Shown here piece after piece: positions 56,302-64,000 of a stretch of 64,000 bases of DNA (its first letter is position 1; every line of letters begins with the position of its first letter). Origin of the DNA: Lysinibacillus composti (lineage in GTDB: Bacteria; Bacillota; Bacilli; Bacillales_A; Planococcaceae). The stretch lies in assembly GCF_016908465.1 (NCBI RefSeq), contig NZ_JAFBDY010000012.1:53447-117446 (forward strand), written 5' to 3'. Made by a program: the position numbers and the translations under genes. Below the pieces are notes generated by a model. It was not told the DNA's origin. It made no database searches and saw nothing but the letters and a program-made list of their open reading frames with translations.

Positions 56302-57495
56302 TCAGACAAAATAAGTGTTCGGTTCTTGACCGCACATGACTCTACCGTATGTTTCAATCAAACTTGATGGTGTGATGAAACCATGTAAATGCATCGATAA
56401 GAAGTCGCGATAGAATAATTGGAATAGATTTTGATTATATGAGAAAACTGACCCTGCCCCCGCAGTCATTAAATCAATTGCTTCTTTGCATAATTGATTT
56501 ACGTAACCGAAGTCAGCTTTGATCTTTATGCCTTCTTCCATTGTTAACTTCTGATGTTTAACTGAATATTCATCTAACATATCAACCGCGCGATGTAGAT
56601 GTAGTTCAGCTGAGTCAATCTTTAACTGTGCTTGAGCCACTTGTAAATGTGTTACAGCTGCTTCGCTCATTTTATTGTAGAATGTATTCCCGATGCCTGC
56701 TTTTTGAACACGTTCCATGTGTAAATCCATTGCAGCCTTTGTAATTCCTAGAGCTGGCCCTACAATCGATAGTGTTAATGATGGTACAAAAGGTGTTCGA
56801 TATAGAGGTACTTCTTGTAATTCTTCAATCATGTAATGTCCTTTTTGAGCAAGTCGATCCAATGACACACGATATTCTGGAACAAACACATCTTTCACAT
56901 GAACACTATTACTACCAGAACCACGTAACCCCATTACGTTCCAGTCGTTAAGTACCGTTACATCCTTACGTGGAACAACCATGATTGCCATTTCGACGCT
57001 ACCGTTTTCATCGATTAGTGGGAAACCGAAATATAACCAATCTGCATGCGGACTTCCTGAAACAAACGGCCACTGAGCTTCCTCGATGTAGTAACCCCCA
57101 TCAACTTTCTTAATTTCACATTTGATTGGTTTAAAGTTACCAGCTAAAACAACATCTTCACCAGTGCCGAAAATTTCTTCTAATGCTTCTCTACCGAATG
57201 CGTAAGAAATCATATAATCACGAATATTACTTAATGAAACGAACCAACCTGCTGATCCATTTCCTCTTGAAATTTCCGTGACGACTTCTGTAAATGTACG
57301 CATATCAGTTTGATATCCACCATACATTTCTGGTCTTAATACTTTTAATAAACCTTCAGCTTGAAGCTTATCAACAATTTCTTGAGGTAAATGACTTTCT
57401 CGATCAATTTGCGGACTATAATCTCTTAACATTGGAATTAAGGCATGTGCACGCTCTACAAGCATTTTTCTTGTATCTACAATCGTTTGACTCAT
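56302..57495 (-). CDS. Acyl-CoA-dehydrogenase-fold flavin monooxygenase (two-component hydroxylase, copy 2)
   Basis: 397 residues, the same length and domain order as the 39553 copy. Shared points are LRPEMYGGYQ (about 56-65), GNGSAGWFVSL, MGLRGSGSNSV (about 187-197) and a C-terminal TAGAGSVFSYNQN. Expected to ortho-hydroxylate a phenolic substrate with reduced flavin. The sequence differs widely from copy 1 outside motifs, so the two probably prefer different substrates. It lies 12 bases after the hydrolase gene and before dioxygenase copy 3. Confidence 0.83.
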   Translation of the reverse strand: MSQTIVDTRKMLVERAHALIPMLRDYSPQIDRESHLPQEIVDKLQAEGLLKVLRPEMYGGYQTDMRTFTEVVTEISRGNGSAGWFVSLSNIRDYMISYAFGREALEEIFGTGEDVVLAGNFKPIKCEIKKVDGGYYIEEAQWPFVSGSPHADWLYFGFPLIDENGSVEMAIMVVPRKDVTVLNDWNVMGLRGSGSNSVHVKDVFVPEYRVSLDRLAQKGHYMIEELQEVPLYRTPFVPSLTLSIVGPALGITKAAMDLHMERVQKAGIGNTFYNKMSEAAVTHLQVAQAQLKIDSAELHLHRAVDMLDEYSVKHQKLTMEEGIKIKADFGYVNQLCKEAIDLMTAGAGSVFSYNQNLFQLFYRDFLSMHLHGFITPSSLIETYGRVMCGQEPNTYFV

Positions 57496-57507
57496 TCTTC
57501 CACCCCT

Positions 57508-58365
57508 TTATACTGTCGTTACTTTTTTAGCTGGTTCAAAAAAGTCTTTCGTTAACTTAACAAATTGATCTTTTTGTTCGATTTGAGCCCAATGACCGCA
57601 TCGTTTGAACACGTGAAGGTTTGCATTTTCTAAGTAGTCTAACATATATAAGCTACTTTGAAGTGGAACAAAACGATCTTGGTGACCATGAATTAATAAG
57701 AACTCATTCGTCATTCGTTTTAATGCAGATGGTGGTACTAACATATCTGCTAAACTTGAATTCACGAAGTTTTGTTCATACGATTTACGTACATCTGGAC
57801 GATTAAATAATTTCATGCGCTCTTCAACAATTGCATCTAGTTTATCTTCCATACCAGAAAGGTCATAAAGGAACCAACTTAAAAGGTTTTTAAGTGCTTT
57901 AGGTGTTGGGTCTTTATGGAAGTTTGTTAATTTTGCTAGTTCAGGGGTTGGTTCAACTAAGCCTCCACCTGCTCCCATTAAACAAACTTTGTTAAAACGC
58001 TCTGCTGAATCCATTATAAGGTACAACGAAATGACGCCACCTAATGAGTTTCCTACTAAATTTGCTTTTTCAATGTTTAACGCATCTAGTAAATCAGTAA
58101 TTTGTTGTACTCGCCAGTTCATCCATTCAACACCATTTGCAGGGTATTGTTCTGGGTGATCTGTATCACCAAAACCAACTAAATCAAGTGCCACAACATG
58201 GAAATCGTTTTCATATTCAGGCAGAACATGTTCCCAGTTTGATTTTGCACTCGCTCCGGGGCCACTACCATGGATAAATAGGATTGTCTCTGAGTTGCCT
58301 ACTCCACCTTCAAGAATATTTGTTTCATAACGACCAGTTTTCACTTTACGAGTTACGATTGCCAT
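57508..58365 (-). CDS. Alpha/beta hydrolase, meta-cleavage product C-C hydrolase (copy 2)
   Basis: 285 residues. Triad Ser107 (GNSLGG), Asp230 (HGHQDR) and His258 (CGHW); oxyanion motif HGSGPG (32-37). MhpC/BphD/HsaD family, paralogous to the gene at 37502. I start at ATG 58365 because GAGGTGA lies five bases upstream; the GTG three codons before overlaps it. First of the block hydrolase-monooxygenase-dioxygenase. Expected to hydrolyse the ring-fission product from dioxygenase copy 3. Confidence 0.88.
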   Translation of the reverse strand: MAIVTRKVKTGRYETNILEGGVGNSETILFIHGSGPGASAKSNWEHVLPEYENDFHVVALDLVGFGDTDHPEQYPANGVEWMNWRVQQITDLLDALNIEKANLVGNSLGGVISLYLIMDSAERFNKVCLMGAGGGLVEPTPELAKLTNFHKDPTPKALKNLLSWFLYDLSGMEDKLDAIVEERMKLFNRPDVRKSYEQNFVNSSLADMLVPPSALKRMTNEFLLIHGHQDRFVPLQSSLYMLDYLENANLHVFKRCGHWAQIEQKDQFVKLTKDFFEPAKKVTTV

Positions 58366-58506
58366 TCTTTTCACCTCTAATTTTTATTTACCTTTTGGTA
58401 GATTAATAGAAACTACTTTCTTTTAGACACAAACCCCGAGCCTTCTCGTTACTGTATTTACGACTGTTAAAAAATTTAGCTGAATTTTGAAGCAGATTTT
58501 TCAATA

Positions 58507-59490
58507 TTAAATTGAATTATTTTGAACTAACTGAAGTTCTTTTACTACACTCCTTTGTTTCCCTAATTGAATCTTGCCATCTGGACTTGCAATTGACGCT
58601 TCGATGACATCTCCAACTTTTAAATACTGACCAATTTCAAATTGTCTTTGAATTACTTTTGTTTTTTCTTCTGGAGAAGCTGTTAAACTAGTTAAACAAT
58701 TTAATTCCTCAGTAGAAAGTTGCATTGCAACCCCACCTGGAGTTCCTGTTAACACTAAATCACCTACAGTAAGATCCATCGTTTGGGCTAACTCATTTAA
58801 TGTTTCTACAGGTTTATAAAGTAATTGGTCTGTGTTCGCACTTTGACGAACCTCACCATTCACTGTTAACAATAATTCTAGGTTGTATATTTCGTTAACC
58901 TCATCTTCATCAAGAATATATAAATAAGGGCCTACTGGGCAAAATGTACGATAACTTTTTCCTTTAAGCCATTGAAGTTCTGTTAGTTGTACATCTCGTG
59001 CTGATACATCATTTGTAATGACTAGGCCAGCAATATAGTCAGATATATTTTCATCTGTAATTACTGTTTGTTCGTTAATTTCTTTACCAATGACTAAACC
59101 TAATTCGATTTCATAATCTAATAATTGAACATGCTCAGGTTTAACAATTGCATCAAATGGACCACTAATAGAACTTGGGGCTTTTCCGAAAATCATGTTA
59201 TAAGGAGGTCTACTTGATGACATACCTGTTTCTTTTCTATGCATCGAGTAGTTAACACCCTGACAAACGATATTCGTCGGGTTTGTAACGGGCGAAAGTA
59301 GTTCAACTTCTTCTAAAAGTACTTTTTCCGAATCCTCTTTAACTAGTTTTTCTCTTGCTTCTTGAACACCGTCTACAAGAAAATCCGATAAATTTTCAGC
59401 TTCATTAGATATAGGAATGATATTCTCTTCAGCTAAAACTCCCCATGAAATCTTTCGACTCTTTCTGTATCGTACAATTTGAATCCCCAT
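58507..59490 (-). CDS. Fumarylacetoacetate hydrolase family protein
   Basis: 327 residues. The N-terminal part is the usual small domain; the FAH fold has metal ligands in LDYEIELGLVIG (about 120-131) and the segment NDVSARDVQ near 160. Members hydrolyse acylpyruvates or isomerise and decarboxylate ring-fission products. Here it may act on a meta-cleavage intermediate or on a 2,4-diketo acid from a side branch. The start is ATG 59490 after GAGGTGG; the GTG five codons upstream lies in the ribosome binding site. It follows the MFS gene. Confidence 0.85.
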   Translation of the reverse strand: MGIQIVRYRKSRKISWGVLAEENIIPISNEAENLSDFLVDGVQEAREKLVKEDSEKVLLEEVELLSPVTNPTNIVCQGVNYSMHRKETGMSSSRPPYNMIFGKAPSSISGPFDAIVKPEHVQLLDYEIELGLVIGKEINEQTVITDENISDYIAGLVITNDVSARDVQLTELQWLKGKSYRTFCPVGPYLYILDEDEVNEIYNLELLLTVNGEVRQSANTDQLLYKPVETLNELAQTMDLTVGDLVLTGTPGGVAMQLSTEELNCLTSLTASPEEKTKVIQRQFEIGQYLKVGDVIEASIASPDGKIQLGKQRSVVKELQLVQNNSI

Positions 59491-59635
59491 TTTTGGCCAC
59501 CTCACTATTTATAATAAGTATTGCAAGAATAGAAGTTTAATATAATTAAAAATTCCCTATGTAGAGTTGTAGTAAACTCCAATTCTCTTTATATTCTAAA
59601 TTAATAGAAAATATAGTCAAATATAAAATGTGTTA

Positions 59636-59692
59636 AATTTAGGTATTATCCTTTAAACAAAGCTGTACATACCAGATCAGATAATACCTAAA
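59636..59692 (-). terminator. Stem-loop after the MFS transporter gene
   Basis: An 11-bp stem (TAGGTATTATC/GATAATACCTA) with a 28-base loop starts just past the MFS stop. The following T tract is short, so read-through into the FAH gene is likely. Confidence 0.4.
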
Positions 59693-59699
59693 AAATTTT

Positions 59700-60914
59700 T
59701 TACAAAGATAAATCTGGACTTACCTTCTCTTTTGGCGCTTTCACGAAGAAGTACCAAACAATGGATAATAAAATTAATCCAACTGTTGAAATAAGAAGTG
59801 CAAAATTACCAACTTGTTGATTAAATAGTTGCATAATCAATCCATATAGGAATGGCCCAGAAATACCACCGAGACCTTGACCAACAACAACTAAACCAAC
59901 GTAAGATACACCTTTTTGTTCTGATAACTCAGAAACTCTTGCAAATACACCTGGTAGAACAAGTCCCATTGCAAATCCACCAACTAGACTACCAATAAAG
60001 ATGGCAGATAAACTATTTGCAGAATAACAAATGAGCATCCCAACACCTGTAATAAATACGGCCATTGGAACAACACCGACCGGGAATCTACTGCGTAAAC
60101 GGCCAAAGATAAGACCTGCTATCAATGTTCCGAATGTGAAAATAGAAACCGCTAAACCAGCTTCCGTAGCATTTCCAAGTCCCTCTGCTTGAATCACAAT
60201 AGAGATATTTGTTACATATCCAAAGATAAATGCAGAATAAATCACTTGACCTAATGAGAACCCATAAACTTGTTTTGGTGCTTTGAATAGATCTTTTACG
60301 GTTGCATTTGGTTTATCTCTTCTTTCAGGTTCAGGTAAGAATAAGAATGTTAGAGCTAAAATCCAGATTGGGAATAAGTAAGTTAAGAATCCATATTGCC
60401 ATCCATATGCATCAGCTAAAATCCCCCCAACTAATTGGAAAAAGATTGCACCAATACATGCTATTGTCGAAGTACCTAAACCAATTAAAGTATCTTTCTC
60501 GCGGCCTTCAAAGAAATCAGAAATTATATCAATTGATAATGGCATTGTAATACCAACACCTAATCCCAAAATTCCGCGGAACAAAATAATTAATGGTAAG
60601 CTATCAATGAAGAACGGCATTACTCCACCAATCATAAATAAAACTAAACCGGTAAATAACAGTGTGCGTTTCTTAAATCTCGATGATAGCTGTCCATAGA
60701 ACAAAGCAGGTACAATTTGTATCAGACCTGGAAAAGTTGCTACTAACATGACGATTGTAGGATCAAAGTTAGGGTAGGCTGCGATAATGTCTGCCATAAT
60801 CGAGCCTGCAACACCAGCTGCTACATCTTGAAAGGCAATGATGACGATTAAAAACTTTAGAAAATTTCTACCAATTGGTTTCCCCAAGTTATCCGCCCCT
60901 TTAATTTCATTCAT
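59700..60914 (-). CDS. MFS transporter
   Basis: 404 residues with 12 predicted membrane helices. A loop between helices 2 and 3 reads GQLSSRFKKRTLLFTGL, a typical MFS A-motif position, and a long cytoplasmic loop (PEPERRDKPNATVKDLF) joins the halves. No signature restricts the substrate. Its place at the head of the catabolic island points to uptake of the phenolic or alicyclic substrate, although export of an intermediate cannot be excluded. Ribosome binding site TGGGGAAG. Confidence 0.85.
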   Translation of the reverse strand: MNEIKGADNLGKPIGRNFLKFLIVIIAFQDVAAGVAGSIMADIIAAYPNFDPTIVMLVATFPGLIQIVPALFYGQLSSRFKKRTLLFTGLVLFMIGGVMPFFIDSLPLIILFRGILGLGVGITMPLSIDIISDFFEGREKDTLIGLGTSTIACIGAIFFQLVGGILADAYGWQYGFLTYLFPIWILALTFLFLPEPERRDKPNATVKDLFKAPKQVYGFSLGQVIYSAFIFGYVTNISIVIQAEGLGNATEAGLAVSIFTFGTLIAGLIFGRLRSRFPVGVVPMAVFITGVGMLICYSANSLSAIFIGSLVGGFAMGLVLPGVFARVSELSEQKGVSYVGLVVVGQGLGGISGPFLYGLIMQLFNQQVGNFALLISTVGLILLSIVWYFFVKAPKEKVSPDLSL

Positions 60915-60976
60915 CTAAACTTCCCCATAGTGATGAAATGTTCGCCAAAAGGTTATCTAATCAACGTATAAACCCC

Positions 60977-61134
60977 GAATGAAATTAAGCCTCCGGCGGA
61001 TGTCATGGATTTTATGAGGAGATATAGGCAGTTAGCTAAGTACGACTTATCCGAACGACAACTTACTAGCCAACATCCATTTTGACCTTCCCACAATTAA
61101 AATCCAGACAAAAATACACTAATGCGCATTTGAT
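60977..61134 (-). repeat. Dispersed repeat family A, copy 4 (inverted)
   Basis: Reverse orientation to the other three copies. It contains GCCTCCGGCGGATGTCA at 60989-61005, the complement of the family core, and ends with the complement of AATCAAATGCGC at 61121-61134. Its interior is diverged. Confidence 0.7.
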
Positions 61135-61223
61135 TATTCATCTTTACCAAATACAAAGGCACCATTCAATTTTTACTACATTAAAATCGATCGACCTCCT
61201 ATCAAACTTCCAAAAGTTATCGA

Positions 61224-61238
61224 ATTAAGCGCTTTCAT
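61224..61238 (-). promoter_or_regulatory. Candidate cre site upstream of the MFS gene
   Basis: The minus strand reads ATGAAAGCGCTTAAT. The TGAAAGCGCTT core is the classic CcpA half; the last two positions deviate. About 310 bases upstream of the MFS start. Confidence 0.35.
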
Positions 61239-61594
61239 CCGTTAAATGAATTCTAATGTCAAAATTGTGAATTTTCAACAAGATTTAGAAACTCAATAAA
61301 TTAATTATGAATAAAGACCCCTTTACTGTTAGTAAATTACGGAGTTGTTATCTCGAAATAATGTTAATGAGTTTTTTAACCCAGAATTTACCTAATGTTA
61401 TACAAATGGCCAATATCCACTTATAGCTGAAATTCAATTTTTATTGTTTAAAAATTTCTTTTTCAATATTTAATAGATTGATGAAAATATAAGGAATTTT
61501 GTATTAGTTGTTCGAATTGTGTCTTTTATTACGATAAAACTAAATGTAAATTTAAGAGAATAACTGGTTATTTGATAATGGAGAGAGAAATTAA

Positions 61595-61687
61595 ATGAAA
61601 AAAAGAAAGATAGAGATAAGCTGTTTTTGGGGTCATGAGCAGAAAAAAGTTACCTTTCTAATTCCTAATTCTATTAAAAAGGCGTAA
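61595..61687 (+). CDS. Possible 30-residue peptide, unknown
   Basis: ATG 61595 follows GGAGAGAG at seven bases and encodes MKKRKIEISCFWGHEQKKVT plus ten residues, stopping inside the ypdA terminator stem. No family recognised. The reading frame is short and AT-rich, so this could be chance; the ribosome binding site is its only support. Confidence 0.2.
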   Translation: MKKRKIEISCFWGHEQKKVTFLIPNSIKKA

Positions 61688-61728
61688 ACAAAGTTGATTT
61701 CACAACTTTGTTTACGCCTAAAAAAACA
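61675..61728 (-). terminator. Terminator after ypdA
   Basis: A perfect 16-bp stem (GGCGTAAACAAAGTTG/CAACTTTGTTTACGCC) at 61681-61718, followed on the minus strand by TTTTTAATAG. A-runs flank it on both sides. Confidence 0.85.
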
Positions 61729-61735
61729 AAATAAA

Positions 61736-62707
61736 CTATATTTCATTCTTTGATTCGATACTTTTCGCAATCAAACCGCCATGGAATCGGCCATTTTCAA
61801 TAAAGATTTCATTCGCATTATTACCTGCAGCAATGACTCCAGCAATAAATAAGTTTTCAATATTTGTTTCCATCGTTTCTTCATTATATGTTGGTCGACC
61901 AGAAGCCTGATCGATATTCACACCCATCGATTTAATGAAATCGTGGTCAGGGTGATAACCTGTCATGGCGAAAACAAAATCATTTTTAACTATTTGCTCA
62001 ATTCCATTAACCTCTAGAATCACTTCATGATCACGTATTTCTTTCACATGACTATCAAAATGCATGATGACCTCACCGTTTCGAACGAGCCCTGCAAATT
62101 CAGGTAATACCCACGGTTTAATACTTGGTGAATACTCACTTCCTCGGTAAACAACTGTCACACGGGCACCTGCTTTATTTAATTCGAGCGCTGCGTCTAC
62201 TGCAGAGTTTTTGCCCCCAATGATGACAACATCTGTATCAAAAAAAGGATGAGCTTCTTTAAAATAGTGAAATACTTTCGGTAAATCTTCCCCTGGAATG
62301 CGCATGAAATTTGGCTGATCATAGTAGCCAGTAGCAATGATGACATATGGAGTAACATAAGCATTTTGATCGGATGTAACGATAAAATCACCATTCTCAG
62401 TTTTTCTAATAGATTCAACTGTTTCAAAACGATTTACTTTTATATTTTTCAACTTGACTACTTCTCGATAATAGACAAGTGCTTGATTTCTTTTTGGTTT
62501 ACGACCTTCTATAATAAATGGCACGTCGCCAATTGCTAACTTTTCACTTGTACTAAAGAAAGTTTGATGGGTTGGATAGTTATAAATCGCATTAACTATG
62601 TTACCCTTTTCAATCACAATTGGATTTAAGCCTATATTTTGTAGTTCAATCGCTGCTGATAAACCACAAGGACCTCCCCCAACAATAATTGCATCAATTT
62701 TTTGCAT
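61736..62707 (-). CDS. ypdA: YpdA, bacillithiol disulfide reductase-type flavoprotein
   Basis: 323 residues. FAD motif GGGPCGLSAAIEL (11-23) and NAD(P) motif VIIGGKNSAVDAALEL (about 170-185). YpdA/Bdr reduces bacillithiol disulfide with NADPH and supports redox balance in Bacillales. It lies after prsW in B. subtilis; here the 25-kb island and ansA come between. Ribosome binding site GGGAGA. Not part of the island by function. Confidence 0.92.
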   Translation of the reverse strand: MQKIDAIIVGGGPCGLSAAIELQNIGLNPIVIEKGNIVNAIYNYPTHQTFFSTSEKLAIGDVPFIIEGRKPKRNQALVYYREVVKLKNIKVNRFETVESIRKTENGDFIVTSDQNAYVTPYVIIATGYYDQPNFMRIPGEDLPKVFHYFKEAHPFFDTDVVIIGGKNSAVDAALELNKAGARVTVVYRGSEYSPSIKPWVLPEFAGLVRNGEVIMHFDSHVKEIRDHEVILEVNGIEQIVKNDFVFAMTGYHPDHDFIKSMGVNIDQASGRPTYNEETMETNIENLFIAGVIAAGNNANEIFIENGRFHGGLIAKSIESKNEI

Positions 62708-62766
62708 TTAAGACATCTCCCTTAATCTTGCTACTGTTATTATAGCGCTATTTTGTAGATTATGGG

Positions 62767-63534
62767 TTAGGTTTCCGGTACAAAGTTTACATCAATAATG
62801 TGACATTGTGGTTTTGCATTGAATCTCATCGGAATCAAGGTTGTTCCATAGCCGTTACTAATTAGTGTTGGCACACCTTCTCGTATAGAAAATGATCCAT
62901 GTGGATGCAAACCAAATGGGCCAAGACGAATTTGACCACCGTGTAAATGCCCACCCATCATTAAATGCGCATTATATTTTTTTCTTACAATTGGAAATAC
63001 CTCTGGATTATGTGAAATAAAGAATACGATATCCCCTTGTTGGCAATTTTTAAAAGCTAAATCTTGTCGTGCATTTCTCGATGTCGTATCATCTATTGCA
63101 CTAATCCAACACTTATTCTGAACATTTTGTAGAATTACAGCATTATTTTCAACAATTTGCACATTCGTTTCTTTGAAAATCGTTCGTAGTCGCTCTTCCC
63201 CAATTTCTCTGTCGTTATTTCCCCAAACAAAATAAACGGGTCCTATAGACGTCAACAAAGCAATATTCTCATATATTCGTTCGATTGGAGTACGTTGATC
63301 AGCAAAATCTCCGCCGATAATAACTGCATCTATTGGTTCATTTATGGCATTAATCATTTTTTTGTTTATTTTGCGAAGATGAACATCAGAAATAAAAAAC
63401 AGTTTAACTTGTTCCTTCTTACCTTTTAGGCGAATTTCATGATGCAATAGATGGTTTTCAAATGCTTGTCGTACCATATAGATTAGCACCCCAATAATTA
63501 GAAGAACCACAATGATTAACATCTCAAAAAGCAT
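62767..63534 (-). CDS. ypbG: YpbG-like metallophosphoesterase
   Basis: 255 residues. An N-terminal membrane segment (about 4-22) is followed by a calcineurin-like phosphoesterase domain: SDVHLRKIN, GGDFADQ, GNND (in place of the usual GNHD), SHNPEVF and GGHLHGGQ, in the expected order. Substrate unknown. I start at ATG 63534 with AGGGGG upstream; the open frame extends 14 codons further without support. It precedes ypdA, separated by 59 bases. Confidence 0.88.
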   Translation of the reverse strand: MLFEMLIIVVLLIIGVLIYMVRQAFENHLLHHEIRLKGKKEQVKLFFISDVHLRKINKKMINAINEPIDAVIIGGDFADQRTPIERIYENIALLTSIGPVYFVWGNNDREIGEERLRTIFKETNVQIVENNAVILQNVQNKCWISAIDDTTSRNARQDLAFKNCQQGDIVFFISHNPEVFPIVRKKYNAHLMMGGHLHGGQIRLGPFGLHPHGSFSIREGVPTLISNGYGTTLIPMRFNAKPQCHIIDVNFVPET

Positions 63535-63664
63535 ACGTGTACCCCCTAATCTCAAAAATAAAAAGACGATGTTCAATAAACCATCGCCTTTTTACTCACT
63601 CATTTACACGAAATGATGAAGCTATTTTAATGTATTTTATTGGATAAATCAAATTCGTGCTCAT

Positions 63665-63781
63665 AAGAAAAGTGGAGAACGCCCGTAGCTCCGACAACAA
63701 CTGGAGGAACCGACAAAAGGTCGCTTTTTGACCTTGTAGGCGGTTTCGAAGTTGTCAAGGAGCTGGCGTTCGCAGCTAGAC
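63665..63781 (+). repeat. Dispersed repeat family B, subtype B1
   Basis: Starts AAGAAAAGTGGAGAACGCCC and ends CAGCTAGAC. Its central hairpin AAGGTCGCTTTTTGACCTT corresponds to the one at 10896-11014. Directly followed by two B2 units. Confidence 0.8.
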
Positions 63782-63784
63782 ATC

Positions 63785-63906
63785 AAGAAAAGCGGAGGCG
63801 GCTCGTTCACACCCGACAAGCGCTGGAGGCAATACTGGTGAAGGCGCTTTTTGCCTTCGCCGGTATTGTCGAAGCGACCTCGAGGGTGTAGCCACCGCAG
63901 CTAGAC
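63785..63906 (+). repeat. Dispersed repeat family B, subtype B2, tandem unit 1
   Basis: 122 bases: starts AAGAAAAGCGGAGGCGGCTC, has the central hairpin AAGGCGCTTTTTGCCTT inside AATACTGG...CCGGTATT, and ends GCAGCTAGAC. Outer arms GCGGAGGCGG and GTAGCCACCGC can also pair, so the whole unit could fold into one long hairpin. Confidence 0.85.
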
Positions 63907-64000
63907 AAGAAAAGCGGAGGCGGCTCGTTCACACCCGACAAGCGCTGGAGGCAATACTGGTGAAGGCGCTTTTTGCCTTCGCCGGTATTGTCGAAGCGAC
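63907..64000 (+). repeat. Dispersed repeat family B, subtype B2, tandem unit 2 (runs off the window)
   Basis: Identical to the first 94 bases of the preceding unit, with no spacer between them. The array may continue beyond the right edge. Confidence 0.85.

Larger units (their letters stand above)
60915..61594. other. Gap upstream of the MFS gene
   Basis: 680 bases without a supported gene. It holds a family A repeat (60977-61134) and a cre-like site (61224-61238), listed separately. The rest is AT-rich and presumably contains the promoter for the first island unit. Confidence 0.4.

Noticed and set aside
35964..60914. Possibility of a steroid (cholesterol) degradation cluster
   Set aside because: HsaA/B/C/D-like genes are present, but no 3-ketosteroid 9-hydroxylase (KshAB), side-chain acyl-CoA genes or P450 are seen; steroid use cannot be claimed from this window.
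63785..64000. Tandem repeat considered as a CRISPR array
   Set aside because: The 122-base units are directly adjacent with no variable spacers and are internally palindromic.

Overview
The window comes from a low-GC, endospore-forming Gram-positive bacterium of the order Bacillales, most likely Planococcaceae (Lysinibacillus, Solibacillus or Psychrobacillus-like). The evidence is the Bacillus-type gene order qcrABC-ypiFBA-aroA-tyrA-hisC-aroH-aroB-aroC-cheR-ndk-hepT-menG-hepS-mtrB-folE-hbs-spoIVA-yphF-yphE-gpsA-der-ypfD-cmk-ypfA-ypeB-sleB-prsW, the strong GGAGG ribosome binding sites, and the sporulation and germination genes (spoIVA, ypeB, sleB). Nearly every gene is on the minus strand. The exceptions are a partial YitT-family gene at the left edge and ansA.

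Layout. 1-2822: end of a YitT-family gene, then a PQQ-type dehydrogenase fused to cytochrome c. 2823-7366: Zn peptidase, ypjA, the menaquinol:cytochrome c reductase operon qcrABC, and ypiF. 7587-16923: ypiB, ypiA, the aromatic amino acid block aroA-tyrA-hisC-aroH-aroB-aroC (the trp operon that sits here in B. subtilis is absent) and cheR. 17028-22282: a frameshifted small gene, ndk, the menaquinone and heptaprenyl genes, TRAP, folE and HU. 22411-34644: spoIVA (apparently starting at an ATA codon), yphF, yphE, gpsA, der, ypfD, cmk, ypfA, ypeB, sleB, prsW. 34860-35828: ansA on the plus strand.

35964-60914 is a 25-kb catabolic island set into this conserved backbone between prsW/ansA and ypdA/ypbG. 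It encodes meta-cleavage catabolism of a phenolic compound: two acyl-CoA-dehydrogenase-fold flavin monooxygenases, one flavin reductase, three related extradiol dioxygenases, two C-C bond hydrolases, a FAH-family enzyme, and the hydratase/aldolase/acetaldehyde dehydrogenase set that ends in pyruvate and acetyl-CoA. A second group holds three fumarate-reductase/KstD/TcuA-like flavoproteins, an SDR, a GlcG/HbpS-like protein, a PEP-mutase/isocitrate-lyase-fold lyase, a racemase-fold protein without its catalytic cysteines, and a separate FAD-synthetase-like gene. The regulator joins a V4R phenol-sensor domain to a PucR-type DNA-binding end. An MFS transporter heads the island. Terminators divide it into roughly four transcription units, and CcpA (cre) sites are candidates in front of two of them.

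Three families of GC-rich dispersed repeats fill gaps between genes, including inside the island, and one family forms a near-perfect tandem at the right edge. I see no transposase, integrase, tRNA, rRNA or CRISPR array.
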